Part shown: one piece after another, positions 5,476-9,108 of the stretch
Layout of the letters: every line of letters begins with the position of its first letter
How positions within the stretch are numbered: the first letter of the stretch is position 1
NCBI GenBank assembly: GCA_031254225.1
Contig: JAIRUU010000015.1
Coordinates: 1 to 9,108 of the forward strand
Direction of reading: 5' to 3'
Length of the DNA: 9,108 bases
Source: Candidatus Elusimicrobium euhamitermitis
GTDB taxonomy: Bacteria; Elusimicrobiota; Elusimicrobia; Elusimicrobiales; Elusimicrobiaceae
Made by a program: the position numbers and the translations under genes
The notes under the pieces: generated by a model
Told to the model about the DNA's origin: nothing
What the model saw: only the letters and a program-made list of their open reading frames with translations
Database searches by the model: none

Positions 5476-8400
5476 ATGTCAAAATTAACAGCGATGGACG
5501 GCAACAGCGCGGTCGCGCACGTTGCCCATGCCCTTAACGAAGTTATAGCTATATATCCTATTACCCCGTCTTCAAACATGGGCGAAATATGCGACGCTAA
5601 GTCCGCCAAAGGCGAAACTAATATCTGGGGCAATGTTCCAGTCGTAAGCGAACTGCAGTCAGAAGGAGGCGCCGCGGGCGCCGTCCACGGAGCGCTGGCC
5701 GCCGGCGCGCTTACAACCACTTTTACTGCCTCGCAGGGTCTTTTGCTGATGATACCCAATATGTTTAAAATAGCGGGCGAACTTACGCCGACGGTATTTC
5801 ACGTTTCCGCGCGCGCGGTGGCGACGCACGCCCTCTCAATTTTCGGCGACCATTCGGACGTCATGTCCGTCCGCCAGACCGGCTGGGCCATGCTGGCCTC
5901 GGCCAATCCGCAGGAAGCTATGGATTTTGCGCTTATCTCCCAGGCCGCGACGTACGAAGCCGGCCTTCCGTTCCTGCATTTCTTTGACGGTTTCAGAACT
6001 TCGCACGAGCTTAACATGGTTGACGCTCTTACCAAAGAACAAATGGCCCAGATGATTGACATGGATTTAGTTGCAAAGCACCGCGCCAAAGCCCTTGACC
6101 CCGAACATCCGACGATACGCGGCACCGCGCAGAACCCGGACGTTTTTTTCCAGAGCCGCGAGGCAGTCAGCAAATTTTATACCGCCGTTCCGTCCATAGT
6201 CAAAAAATATATGGATAAATTTGCAAAGCTCTCCGGCCGCAAATATGACCTTTTTGAGTACGCCGGCGACGCGGACGCGGACAAGCTTATCGTTATCATG
6301 GCCTCCGGCTGCGACGTGGCGGAGACGGCAATTGAATGTCTTAAAGGAAGCAAAATCGGCGTGTTAAAAGTCAGGCTTTTCAGGCCTTTTTCAATTAATG
6401 ACTTCGTAAACAAAATCCCCGAAACAATCAAAAAAATCGCGGTAATGGACAGAACAAAAGAACCAGGCGCGCTCGGCGAGCCGCTGTTTCAGGACGTCTG
6501 CGCCGCGTTTTTGACCGACGAAGGCCGCAAAGCCTTCCCGAAGACGCCGCTCATCATCGGCGGACGTTACGGCCTAGGCTCAAAAGAATTTACGCCGGGC
6601 ATGGTTAAAGCGGTTTTTGACAATCTGGCCAAAGAGACGCCGAAAAAGGATTTCGTCGTCGGCATAATTGACGATATTTCAAATTCCCATCTGCCGGATT
6701 CTATTGCGTGCAATTCGCTGGGCACGGGCGGCACTTTCGGCGCGATGTTTTACGGCCTCGGCTCCGACGGCACCGTCGGCGCGAATAAAAACACGATGAA
6801 AATTATCGGCGACATGACGGACCATTCTTCGCAGGGTTATTTTGTGTACGACTCCAAAAAAGCCGGCTCCATGACCACGTCGCACATACGCTTCGGCAAA
6901 AAATTAATCAAGGCGCCGTATCTTATTGAAGAAGCTGATTTCATCGCCTGCCACATGTTCTCTTTTATGGAGAAATACGATATTTTGGGGAAAGCGAAAA
7001 TCGGCGCCACTTTCCTTCTCAACGCGCCTTATCCGGCGGACAAAGTGTGGGACCATCTTGCCGCCGAAGTGCAGAAGCAGATTATTGACAAAAAACTTAA
7101 ATTCTATACGATAGACGCGTCTGAAATCGCTCTTGCGACGGGCATGGGCGCGCGGACGAACACCATAATGCAGACGGCGTTTTTCAAAATCGCGGGCATT
7201 ATTGAAACTTCAAAAGCCGTCGGCGCCATTAAAGACGCCATCAAAAAAACTTATTCCAAAAAAGGCGAAGACGTCGTAAAGAAAAACTACGGCGCGGTGG
7301 ACGCCGCGCTTGACGGTTTGAAAGAGGTTAAATATCCGCCGCAGGTTACGTCAAAACTTCATATGCACGCGCCGGTGCCCAAGGACGCGCCGGACATGGT
7401 TAAAAACGTTCTGGGCGAGATGATAGCTTTCCGCGGCGACAATCTGCCGACGTCAAAAATGCCCGAAGGCGGCGTTTACCCGACGGCGACGACGCAGTAT
7501 GAAAAACGCAATATCGCCGTTATGTGCCCGTCGTGGGACCCTGAGATTTGCATACAGTGCGGCATTTGCTCCATGGTTTGCCCGCACGGCGTTATACGCA
7601 TGAAAGCTTACGGCGCGGACGCACTTAAAAACGCGCCCAAAACTTTTAAATCCGCCGACGGAAAGGCGGACCTTGCCGGCAATAAAGTAACCGTGCAGGT
7701 GGCCGTTGAGGACTGCACCGGCTGCGGTTCCTGCGTTACAAACTGCCCCGCCAAATCCAAGACGGACCCGGAGCGTAAAGCCATTAACATGACTCACCAG
7801 CTGCCGCTGCGGGAGACGGAAATTGAAAACTTCGCTTTCTTCCTCGGCCTTAAAAACGCGGAAGTTAAGACGAAAAAAGAGAGTATAAAAGGCTCCCAGC
7901 TTCAGACGCCGCTGTTTGAGTTTTCCGGCGCCTGCGCCGGCTGCGGCGAAACGCCTTACGTCAAACTTCTGACCCAGCTTTTCGGCGACCATATTACTAT
8001 TGCGAACGCGACGGGCTGCTCTTCAATTTACGGCGGCAATCTGCCTACCACGCCTTACTGCAAACGCGCCGACGGCAAAGGCCCGGCGTGGGCCAATTCT
8101 CTGTTTGAGGACAACGCGGAATTCGGTTTAGGCATGAGGCTTGCCTATGACCAGATGATGGCGGACGCAAAAGCTTTGCTCTCTTCAATGAACATTGAAG
8201 GCGGCAAAGAAATTCTGGAGGCAAAACAAGGCTCCACGGAAGAAGTGGACGCTCAGAGAGCGAGGGTGGCAAAACTCAAAGAAACTTTGTCTAAATCCAA
8301 AGACGCCGCCGCGCGCAGGCTGCTGAGCGTCGCAGATTATTTAGTCAAAAAATCCGTCTGGATTTTGGGCGGCGACGGCTGGGCTTACGATATAGGTTAC

Positions 8401-9015
8401 GGCGGTCTTGACCACGTGCTGGCGTCCGGCAAAAACGTAAAAATTTTGGTTATGGACACGGAAGTTTATTCCAACACCGGCGGACAAATGTCCAAAGCCA
8501 CGCCCATGGGCGCGGTGGCGCAGTTCGCGGCCGGCGGCAAAGTTATGCCTAAAAAAGATTTGGGCATGATAAGCATGACTTACGGAAATATTTACGTCGC
8601 GCAGGTTTCAATGGGCGCGAATATGAACCAGGTCGTCCAGGCTTTGGCGGAAGCGGAGGCTTACGACGGGCCCGCGATAGTCATCGCTTATTCAAACTGC
8701 ATAGCGCACGGCATTGACATGAGCAAAGGTTTGCTGGAGGGCAAGAAAGTGGTGCAGTCCGGCAGGTGGCAGCTTTACAGGTTTAACCCGGCTCTTAAAG
8801 AGCAGGGCAAAAACCCGCTGACGCTTGACTCCGGCGCGCCGACGTTAAAACTGGCGGACTTTACCGGCGGCGAAAACCGCTTCCAGTCGCTCGCCAAGTC
8901 AAACCCGGAAGTCGCGGCAAAACTCGCCAAACTCGCGGAAGCCGAATATGAGTGGAGGCGCTGCGTCTACGAGCAGCTGGCCAAATTCAACTGCACTCCT
9001 AAAAAAGAAGCTTAA
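5476..9015 (+). CDS. nifJ: Pyruvate:ferredoxin (flavodoxin) oxidoreductase, single chain
   Basis: The enzyme converts pyruvate, CoA and oxidised ferredoxin to acetyl-CoA, CO2 and reduced ferredoxin in the cytoplasm of anaerobes. The 1179-residue chain has every domain of the homodimeric form. The N-terminal domain has YPITPSS (27-33) with Thr30, Glu63 in QSEGGAAGAVHG, and Arg113, matching the Desulfovibrio africanus active site. Domain II and the CoA-side domain follow. The ferredoxin-like domain holds two [4Fe-4S] motifs: Cys692/695/698 with 702, and Cys747/750/753 with 757. The C-terminal TPP domain has the third cluster's Cys820, 823, 848 and 1075, plus GDGWAYDIGYGGLDH (from 966) and Asn1000 in VYSNTGGQ. 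It lacks the extra C-terminal domain of the D. africanus enzyme, which protects that one from oxygen, so it is probably oxygen-sensitive. AAGGAG (5461-5466) nine bases before ATG fixes the start. It is monocistronic, with a strong terminator. No ligand is missing and no frameshift is seen. Confidence 0.98.
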   Translation: MSKLTAMDGNSAVAHVAHALNEVIAIYPITPSSNMGEICDAKSAKGETNIWGNVPVVSELQSEGGAAGAVHGALAAGALTTTFTASQGLLLMIPNMFKIAGELTPTVFHVSARAVATHALSIFGDHSDVMSVRQTGWAMLASANPQEAMDFALISQAATYEAGLPFLHFFDGFRTSHELNMVDALTKEQMAQMIDMDLVAKHRAKALDPEHPTIRGTAQNPDVFFQSREAVSKFYTAVPSIVKKYMDKFAKLSGRKYDLFEYAGDADADKLIVIMASGCDVAETAIECLKGSKIGVLKVRLFRPFSINDFVNKIPETIKKIAVMDRTKEPGALGEPLFQDVCAAFLTDEGRKAFPKTPLIIGGRYGLGSKEFTPGMVKAVFDNLAKETPKKDFVVGIIDDISNSHLPDSIACNSLGTGGTFGAMFYGLGSDGTVGANKNTMKIIGDMTDHSSQGYFVYDSKKAGSMTTSHIRFGKKLIKAPYLIEEADFIACHMFSFMEKYDILGKAKIGATFLLNAPYPADKVWDHLAAEVQKQIIDKKLKFYTIDASEIALATGMGARTNTIMQTAFFKIAGIIETSKAVGAIKDAIKKTYSKKGEDVVKKNYGAVDAALDGLKEVKYPPQVTSKLHMHAPVPKDAPDMVKNVLGEMIAFRGDNLPTSKMPEGGVYPTATTQYEKRNIAVMCPSWDPEICIQCGICSMVCPHGVIRMKAYGADALKNAPKTFKSADGKADLAGNKVTVQVAVEDCTGCGSCVTNCPAKSKTDPERKAINMTHQLPLRETEIENFAFFLGLKNAEVKTKKESIKGSQLQTPLFEFSGACAGCGETPYVKLLTQLFGDHITIANATGCSSIYGGNLPTTPYCKRADGKGPAWANSLFEDNAEFGLGMRLAYDQMMADAKALLSSMNIEGGKEILEAKQGSTEEVDAQRARVAKLKETLSKSKDAAARRLLSVADYLVKKSVWILGGDGWAYDIGYGGLDHVLASGKNVKILVMDTEVYSNTGGQMSKATPMGAVAQFAAGGKVMPKKDLGMISMTYGNIYVAQVSMGANMNQVVQALAEAEAYDGPAIVIAYSNCIAHGIDMSKGLLEGKKVVQSGRWQLYRFNPALKEQGKNPLTLDSGAPTLKLADFTGGENRFQSLAKSNPEVAAKLAKLAEAEYEWRRCVYEQLAKFNCTPKKEA

Positions 9016-9034
9016 TTGAAGTTTTATAGAAAAC

Positions 9035-9073
9035 AAAAAATCATGGGCCGGCATTGCCGGCCCATGATTTTTT
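9035..9073. terminator. Bidirectional intrinsic terminator after nifJ
   Basis: An 18-bp perfect stem, six A-T pairs at the base then TCATGGGCCGGC pairing with its complement (9035-9052 with 9056-9073), closes a three-base loop, ATT. Transcribed in either direction it ends in six U. It starts 20 bases past the nifJ stop and could also end a leftward gene lying beyond the window. Confidence 0.95.
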
Positions 9074-9108
9074 ATACAGTAGTTTCCCCCCGCCCCTTGC
9101 CTGCTTTC

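Noticed and set aside
7453..7992. 179-codon antisense frame inside nifJ
   Set aside because: It lies opposite the two ferredoxin-type cluster motifs of nifJ, whose conserved cysteines prove the sense strand. The antisense product is Arg/Ala/Gly/Phe-rich with no recognisable domain.
9074..9108. End of a leftward gene beyond nifJ (reading KAGKGRGETTV then stop at 9072-9074)
   Set aside because: Only 11 codons are visible and other frames are equally open. The symmetric terminator is compatible with such a gene but does not prove it.

Overview
The window holds five complete genes and the possible tail of a sixth. The organism looks like a strictly anaerobic, fermentative bacterium with a Gram-negative envelope. 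One gene encodes a secreted protein with the features of an outer-membrane beta-barrel (signal peptide, alternating strands, C-terminal Phe), and another encodes a complete single-chain pyruvate:ferredoxin oxidoreductase. Base composition is moderate. The style of the genes and of the repeat-laden intergenic DNA suggests a gut-type lineage such as Elusimicrobiota. That assignment is an inference from overall impression, not from a marker gene.

Layout, left to right. Positions 1-123 may be the cysteine-rich end of a rightward gene. It would share a perfect bidirectional terminator (133-162) with a leftward gene for a small beta-barrel protein (174-800). Upstream of that gene is a good sigma70-type promoter (838-866). 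Abutting its -35 box are three 16-bp palindromic repeats spaced exactly 24 bp apart (867-930), the most regulator-like structure in the window. The rest of this 489-bp intergenic stretch has no credible gene. It contains small hairpins, a short tandem repeat and a long imperfect inverted repeat with arms of about 47-50 nt (1102-1231), and looks like a dispersed repeat or a structured RNA.

Next comes a leftward two-gene unit. A DUF2207-type membrane protein with a glycine-rich tail (2568-4490) is followed after 42 bp by a 12-helix MFS transporter (1290-2525). The gap between them contains a five-codon reading frame that has a better ribosome site than the transporter itself.

A short AT-rich divergent region (4491-4568) separates this unit from a rightward AqpZ-type water channel (4569-5282), which ends in its own terminator. 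After a 142-bp AT-rich gap carrying a perfect 7-1-7 palindrome at a possible transcription start comes nifJ (5476-9015). All TPP and [4Fe-4S] ligands of the enzyme are present, and an 18-bp perfect hairpin terminator follows.

The genes do not form one pathway. PFOR converts pyruvate to acetyl-CoA and reduced ferredoxin. The aquaporin, MFS carrier, DUF2207 protein and barrel are envelope functions. I see no defence system, mobile element, tRNA, rRNA or CRISPR array. The novelty here lies in the intergenic regulatory and repeat structures, not in the genes.
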